Shown: positions 35,801 through 44,497, counted from the stretch's first letter. The stretch is DNA of 64,000 nt from Flavobacterium subsaxonicum WB 4.1-42 = DSM 21790 (GCF_000422725.1 NZ_AUGP01000017.1:124001-188000); one strand, 5' to 3'. Notes: generated by a model from the sequence alone, not told the origin. A program made the numbers and translations.

Positions 35801-36107
35801 CGCCGTTTGCCGGAATTACAAATACATCTTTATTGCCGTAGCGGGTAGACGAGAAAGCTATCTGCTTGCCATCGTTACTCCACACCGGGTCAGAGTCATA
35901 GGCTTCATGTATAGTGAGCCTAACTGCCTGGCCGCCAGTAGCAGGTATGGTAAAAATATCGCCCTGGTACGAAAAGGCTATTAAAGATCCGTCTGGAGAT
36001 ATAGCGGCACTACGCAGCCATTTTGGTGCGGCATCGGGTGCTTTTGCAACCTGGGCATATATGCCACCCCCTGCTAAAAGCAATAGTAAACAGGTGATTT
36101 TTTTCAT
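32820..36107 (-). CDS. Secreted tricorn-like S41 protease
   Basis: A 1095-residue secreted protease of the tricorn type (S41 family). The signal peptide MKKITCLLLLLAGGGIYAQ is followed by WD40/TolB-like repeats forming beta-propellers (about 25-560, SPDGSLIAFSYQGDIF, WSNDGKQIAFSSTRYGN and so on). A highly charged Lys/Asp linker (about 590-625, KKGKDDDKDNKDKKDKK), a PDZ domain (about 760-850) and the S41 core follow. The nucleophile Ser lies in NYSDAHMFPY near residue 1001 and GGGWLHDDL is conserved. I chose the ATG at 36107 at the signal peptide. It probably degrades exported peptides and stands alone as a gene. Confidence 0.9.
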   Translation of the reverse strand: MKKITCLLLLLAGGGIYAQVAKAPDAAPKWLRSAAISPDGSLIAFSYQGDIFTIPATGGQAVRLTIHEAYDSDPVWSNDGKQIAFSSTRYGNKDVFVIPANGGVSKRLTYYSTDDVPTDFNPAGDKVIFTAARLDDAASSIYPTALLPELYEVSTAGGMEKRITAVPAEMATFSADGSRIFYHDRKGYEDPFRKHQTSSVTRDLWIYDIKTKTYSEVTETNTEERNPVFGNNNEYYFLSERNGTFNVWKASLINNKESNAQQVTNYTKNPVRFLSRANNGTLCYTWDGEIYTQTDGGQPKKVAISIQSDDRYNEKVVETLRADAEDFAISPNGKEEAFIAHGEVFVVSTEFGITKRITDTPEQERNIQFSPDGRSLLYSGERGGCWNIYETSLVNKDDKYFFDATQFKETAVVSSGKESFQAQYSPDGKEIAFLEERTTVRIKNIASGAVRTVLSGQKNYSYQDGDQYFTWSPDSKWLLVPYMAYERWNTDIGLINVNDGKPPINLSQSGYNNQMPKFGMEGEMVYWASDKDGYRSHGSWGSESDVYAVFLTENAQKKFELSKAEYALWKEQSDAKKGKDDDKDNKDKKDKKRKDKDKEDDKKEAVKPVKIDFEGLQDRKVKLTIHSSRLSDFVVDKDAENIYYLTRFEEGTNLWRTKFREKETKLFVNLNSEDSKIVLDTKEENIYLIDKGGRLVKIAVKDAKKEPVNFSAEMNLNETAERAYMFEHAWRQFKKKFYLEDLHGVDWDFYKNEYAKFLPYINNSVDFADLLSEMLGEVNASHTGGRYRPERKAGSDATASLGVYLDNKYTGNGVRIVEVLDRSPLFKAKQKIRDGFIIEAIDGTKITPDQNYYALLNRKADKKVLVSFFDDKTGKRWNEVVEPITIGKEGQLAYDRWVKNREKDVDRLSGGKLGYVHVQGMNSESFREVFEKALGKYNDADALIVDTRFNGGGWLHDDLATFLSGKTYMSFEPRGQKNLGTEPQFKWHKPSVVLISEGNYSDAHMFPYTYKALGIGKLIGMPVPGTGTAVWWEKMIDGKTIFGIPQIGMRTVNEGKLMENFQLEPDVKVKNEPTQLNAGEDQQLAKAVEELLKKK

Positions 36108-36127
36108 AATGAATTGTGTTTGCGTAA

Positions 36128-36135
36128 CAAATATA
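36128..36135 (-). promoter_or_regulatory. -7 box of the tricorn-like protease
   Basis: TATATTTG on the minus strand matches TAnnTTTG and lies 20 bp before the ATG at 36107. A -33 TTG at standard distance is not clear. Confidence 0.5.
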
Positions 36136-36228
36136 AGCATTGTTATCTTACGATAATTAACCAACGGTATTGTTAATTAAATGTTACAGAAATAAGCCTG
36201 CAGGGCCTTATTCAGCAGGTGTTTTTTA

Positions 36229-36236
36229 TATATTTG
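36229..36236 (+). promoter_or_regulatory. -7 box of the third DUF2807 gene
   Basis: TATATTTG, preceded by a T-rich stretch, lies 26 bp before the ATG at 36263. It is divergent from the box at 36128, so the 155-bp gap carries both promoters. Confidence 0.55.
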
Positions 36237-36262
36237 CCAGTACCAATAAAATGCCACATATT

Positions 36263-37099
36263 ATGAAAAAAAGCTGCTTACTGCTGCTCGCACTGCTATT
36301 TACGGCAGTTACCTTCGCCCAAAAGAGGGAGAAAATTAAGGGTTCTAAGAATGTTACCGTTGCCAAAAAAGAGGTTGCCGCTTTTGACAGCCTCGAAATT
36401 GAAGACAACCTTGAGGTATACCTTACCAAAGGCACCGAACAGGGCCTCGAAATTGAAGCCGACGACAACCTGCACGATGTAATACAGGCTGATATTCATG
36501 GGGGTACGCTGCGCCTTTACACCAATAAAGAAGTTAGCGGCGCCAAAAAAATCACGGTGCGTATTAATTATACGGGCGAGCTTAAGTCCATCATTGCTAA
36601 GCACCAGGTAATGCTGTACGCGCTTACAGAGCTTGAGGTTGAGGACATTACCATCAAAAACCTTGACTTCTCTAAATCATTCCTTAATGTTAAAGCCGGC
36701 TCTTTCAGCCTTAGCCTAAACGATAAAACCACTGCAGAAATTAACGTTAAAGCAGAGAGCACCACCATAGACCTGAGCAAGAATGCCGACCTTAAAGCAC
36801 TGATTGCCACCCAGAACCTTAAGATGGATATGTACCAAAAGACTACCGCCGCCATAGAGGGCGATGCTGCTGCCATGCAACTGCGCGTAGACAACAATGC
36901 GGTGTTTACCGGCAAGAAATTTAGTGTTAAAAATGCAAGCCTGGTAGCCGAAAGCTACACTAAATGCAGCATTACGGTAGCCGAAACATTAGACATGGAA
37001 GTAACCGGAAAAACCGAAATTGAACTTTACGGGGCACCTACAAGTGTAACCATGAAAAAGTTTGCCGATAGTGCCATTATCTATAAAAAAGAGCTTTAA
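36263..37099 (+). CDS. Exported DUF2807 protein (third paralogue)
   Basis: A 278-residue protein with signal peptide MKKSCLLLLALLFTAVTFAQ and a DUF2807 beta-helix domain. The start region VAAFDSLEIEDNLEVYLTKGTEQGLEIEADDN is the typical first part. Here the turns are less serine-rich than in the 31568 lipoprotein. It is 4-9 kb away from the other two and separately transcribed, divergent from the protease. Function is unknown. The frame extends upstream, but the signal peptide fixes the start at 36263. Confidence 0.85.
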   Translation: MKKSCLLLLALLFTAVTFAQKREKIKGSKNVTVAKKEVAAFDSLEIEDNLEVYLTKGTEQGLEIEADDNLHDVIQADIHGGTLRLYTNKEVSGAKKITVRINYTGELKSIIAKHQVMLYALTELEVEDITIKNLDFSKSFLNVKAGSFSLSLNDKTTAEINVKAESTTIDLSKNADLKALIATQNLKMDMYQKTTAAIEGDAAAMQLRVDNNAVFTGKKFSVKNASLVAESYTKCSITVAETLDMEVTGKTEIELYGAPTSVTMKKFADSAIIYKKEL

Positions 37100-37128
37100 T
37101 ATTTCACTTTTGGACTTTGAGATTGCAC

Positions 37129-37160
37129 AAAAAAGCAGCGCTAATCAGCGCTGCTTTTTT
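37129..37160 (+). terminator. Intrinsic terminator of the DUF2807 gene
   Basis: AAAAAAGCAGCGCT (37129-37142) and AGCGCTGCTTTTTT (37147-37160) are perfectly complementary around a 4-nt loop, in a strong bidirectional layout. It is about 30 bp after the stop at 37099. Confidence 0.9.
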
Positions 37161-37177
37161 GTTGACCCAAATCCATA

Positions 37178-37208
37178 AAAAAAGCCGGATTTGAGGTCCG
37201 GCTTTTTT
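37178..37208 (-). terminator. Intrinsic terminator of the TPR/MORN-DUF3857 operon
   Basis: AAAAAAGCCGGA (37178-37189) and TCCGGCTTTTTT (37197-37208) pair around a 7-nt loop. It lies 5 bp after the stop of the last operon gene (37213) and next to the facing terminator at 37129. Confidence 0.9.
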
Positions 37209-37212
37209 ACTA

Positions 37213-39192
37213 TTATTTATTTAAGATGATAACAATTTTGTTAAAGTCGGCAGCGGCATTTATTACCGCCCTGTAAGCTTCAAAATTTTCGAGCGGATAA
37301 TTCAGCACATTGTAGTACTCTGTATTTTCTACTATAATCTCGTTGCCTTTTTTCTCGTACTTGCTAACAAAAGCAGCTTCGGTCTTGCCGTTTACATTGG
37401 CCGTTTTGTTCATGTTAAATTTATCAAGGTTTTTAACCGTGGCGCCTTCCGGCAGAATGATCCTTATTTTACGGGTGTACGAGTGCGGGTAGTTAATTTC
37501 TACCGGTAGCACACGCTTGTTTTCCTGGTACAGCTCCATTTGCTTGCCAATGGTTTGCCCTACCGAGAACAGGTAGTTATCGCCCGCCTTGCGTATAAGG
37601 TCTTTACCCTCAAAGGTAACATTCATTACAAATGGCTTTTTGCCAATAAACTCTACACCATCATTTTCTGTGGTAAGGGTTTTGTACTCCGTTTCTACCG
37701 TGTAGTTTTCGGCAATGCTTTTAAGTATGGTCTTGTACTGGTCTGCCGGGGCAAAATCTTTAATAGGCTGAAAATTCAATGCCGAATACCCCCCAAACTG
37801 TATCTTATCGGTTACGGTAGGGTTTTCCAGGTCTTTAGAAAAATCTACGGTAATATCCATTACATCGTGCGTAATATCTGTACCCGGAATATCTATCATG
37901 GCAACCTCGCCAATACCCATCTTAGTACCTGCAAAGGCTTTTTCTTTAATAAACAGTCCGTTTGTACCGGCCAATTGTTCAGGTATAAGCGGTATCCTGT
38001 ATTCTACCTCCAGTGGTGTCATAAATTTTTTAATGGCCGGAAAGTAAAACAACAGGTCGTCCAGGTTTTCGTAGCTTTCAAAATCCTTGTCAAAGGCCAC
38101 TTTGTAACGGCTCGATGTAAACACAAGGTTATTCTCTACCCCCATGGTTGTAAACACGGCAATGTAAAGCCTTATAATATCGCTCTGGTTGGCCTGTTTA
38201 GTTTTAATGATGTCCTGTAGCGACTCCTGCCCATCAATATAACGGCTGTAGTTAATGGTTTTCTTTATCTTGTTCTCAATATTCCAAACCTGCTCCTGCA
38301 CATCGGCAGATTTAGCTATGCCTTTACAAAAATCGTCGATAACCTTCTGGTCTTTCTTGCTGTACACCGGGTGAAACCTCTCGTACAGGTTGGTAGAAAA
38401 CTCTTTAAAGTTGTACAGGTTTTTAGCGCCGTTGGCTAAATTCTCGTCCAGCTTGTAACGAAAACGCTTAATATTGGTGTTCCAGTTGGCATATTTTTCA
38501 TCGTCATCCAAAGCAGGTGTATCGTTCTCTGTAATGGTTAGCGTGTTTAGCTTGGCCGATGGCGTTTTCTCGGCTATAACCGGTTCAGACAGGCCGTTGT
38601 AGCTCTTGGTTTTAAACAGCAAATGATCGGGGTATATTAACTGGAACGTACTTTTTGCAATAGGATACTCATCCTGCATTTTAATGGTATGCCCTTTAAT
38701 TTCAGGTGTTTCCTCTAATATAAAGATGGTTTCTATTACCGCACCTTTCTCCAGGCCGTTTACCGCGAAGTACTTAAATTTAATACCCCTCTCCTCATCG
38801 GTCTCTTCTTTAATATCGCCTTTTTTAAGCTCTATTACCTTGCCGCTCTTTAGTATAACACGGGCCTTTGTGGTAATTACGTTTTCGTTAGATGCATACG
38901 GAATGTAGATCTTGTTGTTACGCTCTACCGCATCATCGCTATTGATGTATGTTTTTTCGTGCGACAGGTAGTACTGCAACGCACTGTTTTTACCCGAAAC
39001 AAATTCTATCTTAATATTACGCTCCAGTATGGCCTCTTTTTCGTCTTTGTATTTGGCCGGGATGTCTACTTTGGTTTGTTTCTCATCCCAATTATAATTT
39101 TTAAAGGAAAAATCCTGAGACTGGGCATAACTATAACAACTGCACGCCACAAAAAACAGTAGCGCCGTTTTTAGTTTGAGGTTAAAATTCAT
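37213..39192 (-). CDS. Exported DUF3857 protein, transglutaminase-like domain lacking the cysteine
   Basis: A 659-residue exported protein (signal MNFNLKLKTALLFFVACSCYSYAQ) of the DUF3857/transglutaminase-like type. The N-terminal DUF3857 domain (about 50-260) is followed by a transglutaminase-like domain (about 280-420). At the place of the catalytic GDCKD there is KQANQSDIIRLYIAVFTTMGV, so the catalytic Cys is gone, and a canonical His-Asp pair is not evident. It is likely a binding or regulatory partner of the intact protein encoded just upstream. Its ATG overlaps the end of that gene (ATGA), so the two are translationally coupled. It is the third gene of the operon and ends before a strong terminator. 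Confidence 0.85.
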   Translation of the reverse strand: MNFNLKLKTALLFFVACSCYSYAQSQDFSFKNYNWDEKQTKVDIPAKYKDEKEAILERNIKIEFVSGKNSALQYYLSHEKTYINSDDAVERNNKIYIPYASNENVITTKARVILKSGKVIELKKGDIKEETDEERGIKFKYFAVNGLEKGAVIETIFILEETPEIKGHTIKMQDEYPIAKSTFQLIYPDHLLFKTKSYNGLSEPVIAEKTPSAKLNTLTITENDTPALDDDEKYANWNTNIKRFRYKLDENLANGAKNLYNFKEFSTNLYERFHPVYSKKDQKVIDDFCKGIAKSADVQEQVWNIENKIKKTINYSRYIDGQESLQDIIKTKQANQSDIIRLYIAVFTTMGVENNLVFTSSRYKVAFDKDFESYENLDDLLFYFPAIKKFMTPLEVEYRIPLIPEQLAGTNGLFIKEKAFAGTKMGIGEVAMIDIPGTDITHDVMDITVDFSKDLENPTVTDKIQFGGYSALNFQPIKDFAPADQYKTILKSIAENYTVETEYKTLTTENDGVEFIGKKPFVMNVTFEGKDLIRKAGDNYLFSVGQTIGKQMELYQENKRVLPVEINYPHSYTRKIRIILPEGATVKNLDKFNMNKTANVNGKTEAAFVSKYEKKGNEIIVENTEYYNVLNYPLENFEAYRAVINAAADFNKIVIILNK

Positions 39193-41126
39193 TTTTCGGT
39201 AAGTATTAAGGTTTGTGTATAAGTACTTTTAAGTTTTTTGATGCTCTCTGTCCACAACGCAAAATCGTCTTTTTGCAGCAACAGTTTTTTAAGCTGGATT
39301 TTAGCCACAAGCGATACAACGCCTGCGGTATTGGTGTATTTAAAATCGGCTTTCATAACGGCATTATCAAGGCTAAAATTTTCCGGAAGGTATTTTACCG
39401 AATAGTTTTGAGGGATTGTAAGGTCGTAACGGGTGTTGTAGGCCGAAAGGTAATCCAGGTCAAAAGCCGTTACACGGTCGGGCTCCAGCGTAAGCTTTTC
39501 GTACATGCGGTCCATAAAAAGGTTTATGTACAGCTCTTTGTCTACCTGCATGGCATAATCGTCCAGCTCAAAGTTAAAGTTAACCTGGTACGGCTTATCG
39601 CGGTCAGATACATTAGCCTCGGTATAATCTTTTAAGTGAAACTTATTGCTGCCCTTTAGCACCAGGCTTTTGATCATTTCAAAACGGGTTTTGTTGGATG
39701 CATCGCCAATTTGCGCCAGTATGTTGCTCCTGGAGTAGCCGTTGTAGCTTACCGAGCCGGAGCCGATTATCTTTTCTTTATCAAGGCTTAGTTTTACCAC
39801 CTCAACAGCTTCATTATTTTCGGCTGCAACAACAGGCACGTTTATAATTTTGTAGGTATCGCCATTGCTTATAAGCGCCTCTTTGCCCTGTATAAAGGCC
39901 GTAGGGATGCCGTAGCGGGTTTCTCTGTCGGTCGCATCCAGAAACACATAATTATCATTATCGTTGTATACGGCTATCATGTGGTTGTCTACGGCTGGGG
40001 TAGAAAGTTCTTCGTAAGAATACGGAATATCGCGTGTGCCTATCCACGAAACGGTTACGCTTTTTACACCGGCATAATTGGCCATAGCACTTATAATGCT
40101 GGCCATATCTTTACAGTCGCCAAACTTGCGTTTGCATACCAGTGCCGCTTCGCGCGGAATAAAACCTTCGTACCCGTTTTCGAAAGCAATGTACTTAATG
40201 TTGTCTTTTACCCAGTAAAATATCCTTTTTACCTTCTCGGTATCAGTAGTAAGCCCGGACGTAATCTCGGTAGCAATCGCTTTTAGGTCGGCATCCTCGG
40301 TCTTGTTCAGGTTTTTGGTAAAGCTCTTGTAGTAATCGTACAGCTTTTCGGTATTATCCAGCACGTTTATCTTTTTAGCATCTACCGTATAGTCTTTTAC
40401 ATACACGTTAATGTGCGGAATAAAGTAACGGAACCCCGGGTTGTTAGGCTCCATTTTTACGGCTTTTACATCTTTAAGCGTCCAGCGGTAAATAAACTTG
40501 CCCTTTTTTTCTGTTTTAGAAAATTCGATGCTGTTGTTGGGGTCGTTAAAAATGCGGTAGCCAATAGTGATATCTTTATCGGTACGCACCTCAAGCGTAG
40601 AGTTAAGCATGGGGTAGTTGCTGCCAAAAACATAGCTTTGTAATAGGAACGGATCTAAAAATTCGGTCTGTACGCTGTACACCTTTCTTGCCCCTGCCTC
40701 CAGGTTAGGAAAAATAAGCTGGCGCTCTTTTACATCGTTGTAAAACACAGAGTTTTGCCGTGCCTGTTTTTCGTTGGTTTGCGTAACCTTAATTTTACGG
40801 TCTTTGCCCTTATCATTAACTACCGAAAAAGCTTCGTACTCGTTAAGCTTTACCAGCTCTGAATACGAAAAGTTTTCCTGGTTGTTTTGTATGCCATTTT
40901 CCGACATTATCATCGACTCGTAATAGTTATCCTGTAAAACGCGCAGCTTTTTGTTATCCACAAAAATATCATACGAGCTTTTATCGCTAATAACCAATTC
41001 GTTAACATCGTTATACGTTTTTTTATAATCGGTAAACGAACCCGTTTTTTCCTGCGCAGTAGCCTGCAATGCCATTAGCGGCAAAACCGCCAAAAGGCAT
41101 TTTTTATTTAATCTCAACAAGTACAT
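39189..41126 (-). CDS. Exported DUF3857 protein with intact transglutaminase-like triad
   Basis: A 645-residue protein. I start it at ATG 41126 (signal MYLLRLNKKCLLAVLPLMAL), inside the end of the upstream gene. MIQM at 41135 is an alternative. The N-terminal DUF3857 domain (about 40-270) is followed by a transglutaminase-like domain with the Cys in KFGDCKDMAS, the His in DNHMIAVYN and the Asp in FLDATD, and the C-terminal beta part follows. It could hydrolyse or cross-link peptides in the periplasm, though activity is inferred from the triad only. The downstream paralogue has lost its Cys. It is the middle gene of a three-gene operon. Confidence 0.85.
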   Translation of the reverse strand: MYLLRLNKKCLLAVLPLMALQATAQEKTGSFTDYKKTYNDVNELVISDKSSYDIFVDNKKLRVLQDNYYESMIMSENGIQNNQENFSYSELVKLNEYEAFSVVNDKGKDRKIKVTQTNEKQARQNSVFYNDVKERQLIFPNLEAGARKVYSVQTEFLDPFLLQSYVFGSNYPMLNSTLEVRTDKDITIGYRIFNDPNNSIEFSKTEKKGKFIYRWTLKDVKAVKMEPNNPGFRYFIPHINVYVKDYTVDAKKINVLDNTEKLYDYYKSFTKNLNKTEDADLKAIATEITSGLTTDTEKVKRIFYWVKDNIKYIAFENGYEGFIPREAALVCKRKFGDCKDMASIISAMANYAGVKSVTVSWIGTRDIPYSYEELSTPAVDNHMIAVYNDNDNYVFLDATDRETRYGIPTAFIQGKEALISNGDTYKIINVPVVAAENNEAVEVVKLSLDKEKIIGSGSVSYNGYSRSNILAQIGDASNKTRFEMIKSLVLKGSNKFHLKDYTEANVSDRDKPYQVNFNFELDDYAMQVDKELYINLFMDRMYEKLTLEPDRVTAFDLDYLSAYNTRYDLTIPQNYSVKYLPENFSLDNAVMKADFKYTNTAGVVSLVAKIQLKKLLLQKDDFALWTESIKKLKSTYTQTLILTEK

Positions 41127-44100
41127 CTGAATCATAGCGTTTGGTTTGAGAAATAGTTCCGTTAGTGTACACTTTACAAAGGCCGTGCATCTCATCATTT
41201 TTATATTCGGCGGTTACCCATGGCTTGCCGTCTTCTTTAAAAAACTCCTGAAGGCCCTCAAAAGATGAATTTTTAAAGTTTTCTTTTTTGTATATTTTTC
41301 CGTTAGCATAGTACTCTGTGCGCGCACCTGTTAAAAGGCCTTTATCATAGTTGCTTTCATACTCCGGCTTGCCCTCTGCACTGCTTATTAAAAACTTACC
41401 GTCAAGGTTGCCTTTTACATAGCTTAGCTCCATAGCATTTTTACCGTTAGGGTAAACCGACACTATTTTAGCCGTTTGCCCAACTATAGGTGTTTTCTCG
41501 GTCAGTTTTCCATCTTTGCCAAGTGTAATGTAATACACCAGCTCGTTGCGCTGGTAGCCCAGTATAAGTATGTTATCGCCTTTTATGTTATAGTATTTTA
41601 CCTCGCCTTCCTTATCTTCGTCATACTGCATCGTTTCAGAAAATTTACTCTTGTTGCTGTAGTAGCGTATGGTAGCACCCGTATTGTCGCCAAACACGTA
41701 GGTATCTACCATCCTAAGGTTACCGGCCAGGTCGTAAAACTTGCTAAGGCCATCGAGCTTGCCCGCGTAGTAATCTCTATCTACCAACGGTGCACCCGTT
41801 GGGCCGTTTTTAATGTATTTGCCATGCCTGCCGCCGCTTGCATAGTTGCACTCTACAACTATTTTACCGGTTTTGTCTTTAATAAGGTATTTACCGTTTA
41901 GGGTGCCGTTAACCATGTTATAATCGTGTACCTCTGTACCATTATAATACTGGTTGGTTATTTTACCGTTCTTGTTGGCATAATCAAGCTCGTTCTCTTT
42001 TTTACCCTCTGGCGTAAAGCTTTGCATTTTAAGCGGAGTGCCATCTACATACTCTGTAATTTCGCTTACGTTACCGTTTTGCCAGTAATCGTATTGTTTA
42101 GAATACAGCTCATCGTTAATGTAAAAGCTTTCAGACGACACGCCACCATCAGCATAAAACGATTTTGCCGGGCCGCTGGCATCGCCGTGGCTGTAATAAT
42201 AGGTACTGGAAAGAATACCGCTATTATAATTCTCGTAAACACCCTGTACGGTATCGTTTATATAATTTGAAATACTTGCAAGCCTTTCATCATCGCTATA
42301 CCTAAACGCTTTACCCTGTTGTAAACCATTTTGGTAGTTTTCTTTATTTTTTAAAACACCGGTGTTGTAAAAATAATTCCACTCGCCAATTTTTTTACCT
42401 TTCTCGTATTTACCGGTGGTTAAAGTTGTACCGTTCATACTTTTAATGGTATACACGCCTTTTACAGGTACATCTACAGGTTTTGCGGCACCGACAGCAT
42501 ATTGCAGGCCGGGTTTAATTTCGCCAAGCTTGTAGTTTTCCTGAAAATATTTATCGCCGGCGCCGTTGTAAAAGTTATAGCCGGTTACGTTGCCCTCTTT
42601 ATCATAAATTGTTTCATACGATTTTTTACCGTTGGCAAAATAGTTAACGCCACCGGTTGCAATATCGTTTACATAGGTAGTCTCTTCTTTAAGCGTACCG
42701 TTAGGATAATATTCTTTATACGGAGATGCAACCACGCCGCCCTTAAATTCAATCTCTGATTTTACAACCTTACCGTTGTAGTATTCTACCGCCCTGCCCT
42801 CGCGTTTTTCCATAACATACGCCTGCTCTCTCGATACGTTGCCTGCTTTATCATAAAGAATGTATTTACCGTTAAGCTTGCCGTTGGTGTAGTTTATTTC
42901 GGTTTTTTTAGTGCCGTTTTCGTACAGGCAAATAAGGGCACCATCGCGCTCGCCGTTAACAAAATTACCTTCGCAGGCTTTACCGCCATTAATGTAATAG
43001 CCGGTACTGATGCCGTTTAGCCGATCGTCTTTATAATTTTCGACCACCTCAACATTACCGTTATCAAAATAAGAGGTCTTTTTACCGTTAAGCTTGCCTT
43101 TGGTGTAGTTTTTCTCATCGGTAAGGCGGCCTTTATGGTCAAAATATTTTTGTAGGCCGTCTGCCTCATCGTTAACAAAATTAAGTTCGCTAACAACGTT
43201 GCCACTGGCGTTAAGCACTTTGTACTTACCTTCTTTTTTACCGTTAACCACTTTGCCTAACAGGTAGGGCTTGCCATTTTCCAGGTATACTACCACTTCT
43301 TCTTCTTTACCAAAAAGATCTACTTTGCGTTTGGCAAAAACATCCCAAAAATCGTTAGCTAAATATCCGTTTGTAAAAGCATCGGTTTTTTTACTTTGCG
43401 ATGACAGTTTTTTGCCCAGCTTTTCTTTTAAACCATTTAAGATATAATATGAAAAGCCTTCAAACTGTTTCTTTTTTGCCATATCGGCAAGCCACGGAAT
43501 GTACATGGTTTCAAAAAAGCCGTTTTGCACTTTATGTTCTGCAGAATAATCTACAATAGCCTGCATCTGGCGGATAATTACATCATCAAACGTTGAGTTA
43601 ATTTTATAGGCACTCTTTAACGGCAGCGAGTTACGAAGAATAACATCAATGTCTTCAAAATTATCGCCCCCGGCTCTTGAGAATATAAGTTTATTCTTTT
43701 CCAGATAGTTCTCGGCAAACTTAGAATTTAGTTTTATAATAATATCGGCGTTGGCAGAACTGTTTGGTGCCAGCGTTAAATAAGCCAGCAATGCCATAGA
43801 CCCTTCTACAACGCGGCCGTCTTCCAGCGCCATAAGGCCCAGCAGGTAATGCGACCCGGTATGGTTGGGATTTATTGTAATGGCCTTTTCCAGCAGGTCT
43901 ACACTTTTTTGGCGTTCGTCTTTTCTAATATAAAGCAACGCCATATTGTAAAGCAGCACTGCCGAATTGGGCAGTGATTTCTGGGCCTCTAAAAACATCT
44001 TTTCCGATTTTTCGTAGTCTTTCTGGTCACTCAGCAAGTTACCGTACGACATATAAAAATCAGTAACTTCGTTCATGTAGCCTTTTGTATAGGCAGCTTC

Positions 44101-44355
44101 GTAAAAAGCTTTAGCAGCTTCTTTATCTTCGCCGGCGGCAAGAGCCAGGGCTTTTTCGTATTGAGCAGTATAAAATTTGGGGTCGTTTTTAGCAACCTTA
44201 TCAAATTGCTTAATGGCATCGACATATTTACCTTCATCATACAGCCTGATACCTTCGGCAACAAAAGCATTACCATCATAAACAACAGAGTAATCTACCT
44301 GAGAATAAGCTGTGCTACATAGCCCAAAAACAAGGGCTGCCAATATGTTTTTCAT
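41104..44355 (-). CDS. Exported TPR protein with long MORN/YwqK-type repeat array
   Basis: A 1083-residue exported protein (signal MKNILAALVFGLCSTAYSQ). Residues about 25-220 hold TPR repeats (LYDEGKYVDAIKQFDKVAKNDPKFY, SEKMFLEAQKSLPNS, SVDLLEKAITINPNHTGSHY). From about 360 to the end are some 25 MORN_2/YwqK-type repeats of about 22 residues, such as GKLNGKKTSYFDNGNVEVVENY and GRAVEYYNGKVVKSEIEFKGGV, which form an extended beta-sheet. These repeats often bind surfaces or membranes. The start at 44355 gives the signal peptide. It is first in the operon, with a TTG-19-TATATTTG promoter. Its stop overlaps the start of the DUF3857 gene. Confidence 0.9.
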   Translation of the reverse strand: MKNILAALVFGLCSTAYSQVDYSVVYDGNAFVAEGIRLYDEGKYVDAIKQFDKVAKNDPKFYTAQYEKALALAAGEDKEAAKAFYEAAYTKGYMNEVTDFYMSYGNLLSDQKDYEKSEKMFLEAQKSLPNSAVLLYNMALLYIRKDERQKSVDLLEKAITINPNHTGSHYLLGLMALEDGRVVEGSMALLAYLTLAPNSSANADIIIKLNSKFAENYLEKNKLIFSRAGGDNFEDIDVILRNSLPLKSAYKINSTFDDVIIRQMQAIVDYSAEHKVQNGFFETMYIPWLADMAKKKQFEGFSYYILNGLKEKLGKKLSSQSKKTDAFTNGYLANDFWDVFAKRKVDLFGKEEEVVVYLENGKPYLLGKVVNGKKEGKYKVLNASGNVVSELNFVNDEADGLQKYFDHKGRLTDEKNYTKGKLNGKKTSYFDNGNVEVVENYKDDRLNGISTGYYINGGKACEGNFVNGERDGALICLYENGTKKTEINYTNGKLNGKYILYDKAGNVSREQAYVMEKREGRAVEYYNGKVVKSEIEFKGGVVASPYKEYYPNGTLKEETTYVNDIATGGVNYFANGKKSYETIYDKEGNVTGYNFYNGAGDKYFQENYKLGEIKPGLQYAVGAAKPVDVPVKGVYTIKSMNGTTLTTGKYEKGKKIGEWNYFYNTGVLKNKENYQNGLQQGKAFRYSDDERLASISNYINDTVQGVYENYNSGILSSTYYYSHGDASGPAKSFYADGGVSSESFYINDELYSKQYDYWQNGNVSEITEYVDGTPLKMQSFTPEGKKENELDYANKNGKITNQYYNGTEVHDYNMVNGTLNGKYLIKDKTGKIVVECNYASGGRHGKYIKNGPTGAPLVDRDYYAGKLDGLSKFYDLAGNLRMVDTYVFGDNTGATIRYYSNKSKFSETMQYDEDKEGEVKYYNIKGDNILILGYQRNELVYYITLGKDGKLTEKTPIVGQTAKIVSVYPNGKNAMELSYVKGNLDGKFLISSAEGKPEYESNYDKGLLTGARTEYYANGKIYKKENFKNSSFEGLQEFFKEDGKPWVTAEYKNDEMHGLCKVYTNGTISQTKRYDSDVLVEIK

Positions 44356-44375
44356 GGGGAGAATAATAATTTCTC

Positions 44376-44405
44376 CAAATATAATTTTTTTACCAATTAT
44401 GCCAA
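44376..44405 (-). promoter_or_regulatory. Promoter of the TPR/MORN-DUF3857 operon
   Basis: On the minus strand TTG (44405-44403) precedes TATATTTG (44383-44376) by exactly 19 bp, the Bacteroidota optimum. The ATG at 44355 is 20 bp later. The -33 element lies within the 110-bp repeat copy 1, while the -7 box lies outside it. Confidence 0.8.
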
Positions 44406-44497
44406 GCAATTCTTAAAGTTTTCTAAAAAATTTCTAAAAATTAGTCATAATATAACTAACTACCTGAAACATTATGAGAAATGTCTTTCAGGTTTGG
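44388..44497. repeat. 110-bp direct repeat, copy 1
   Basis: This stretch matches 46415-46524 with no gaps and only four mismatches in 110 bp (96%). It starts TTTTACCAATTATGCCAAGC and ends TCTTTCAGGTTTGG. It covers the -33 region and upstream DNA of the operon promoter, so this copy is probably the original. The two copies flank the 500-aa gene at 44626. Confidence 0.9.
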
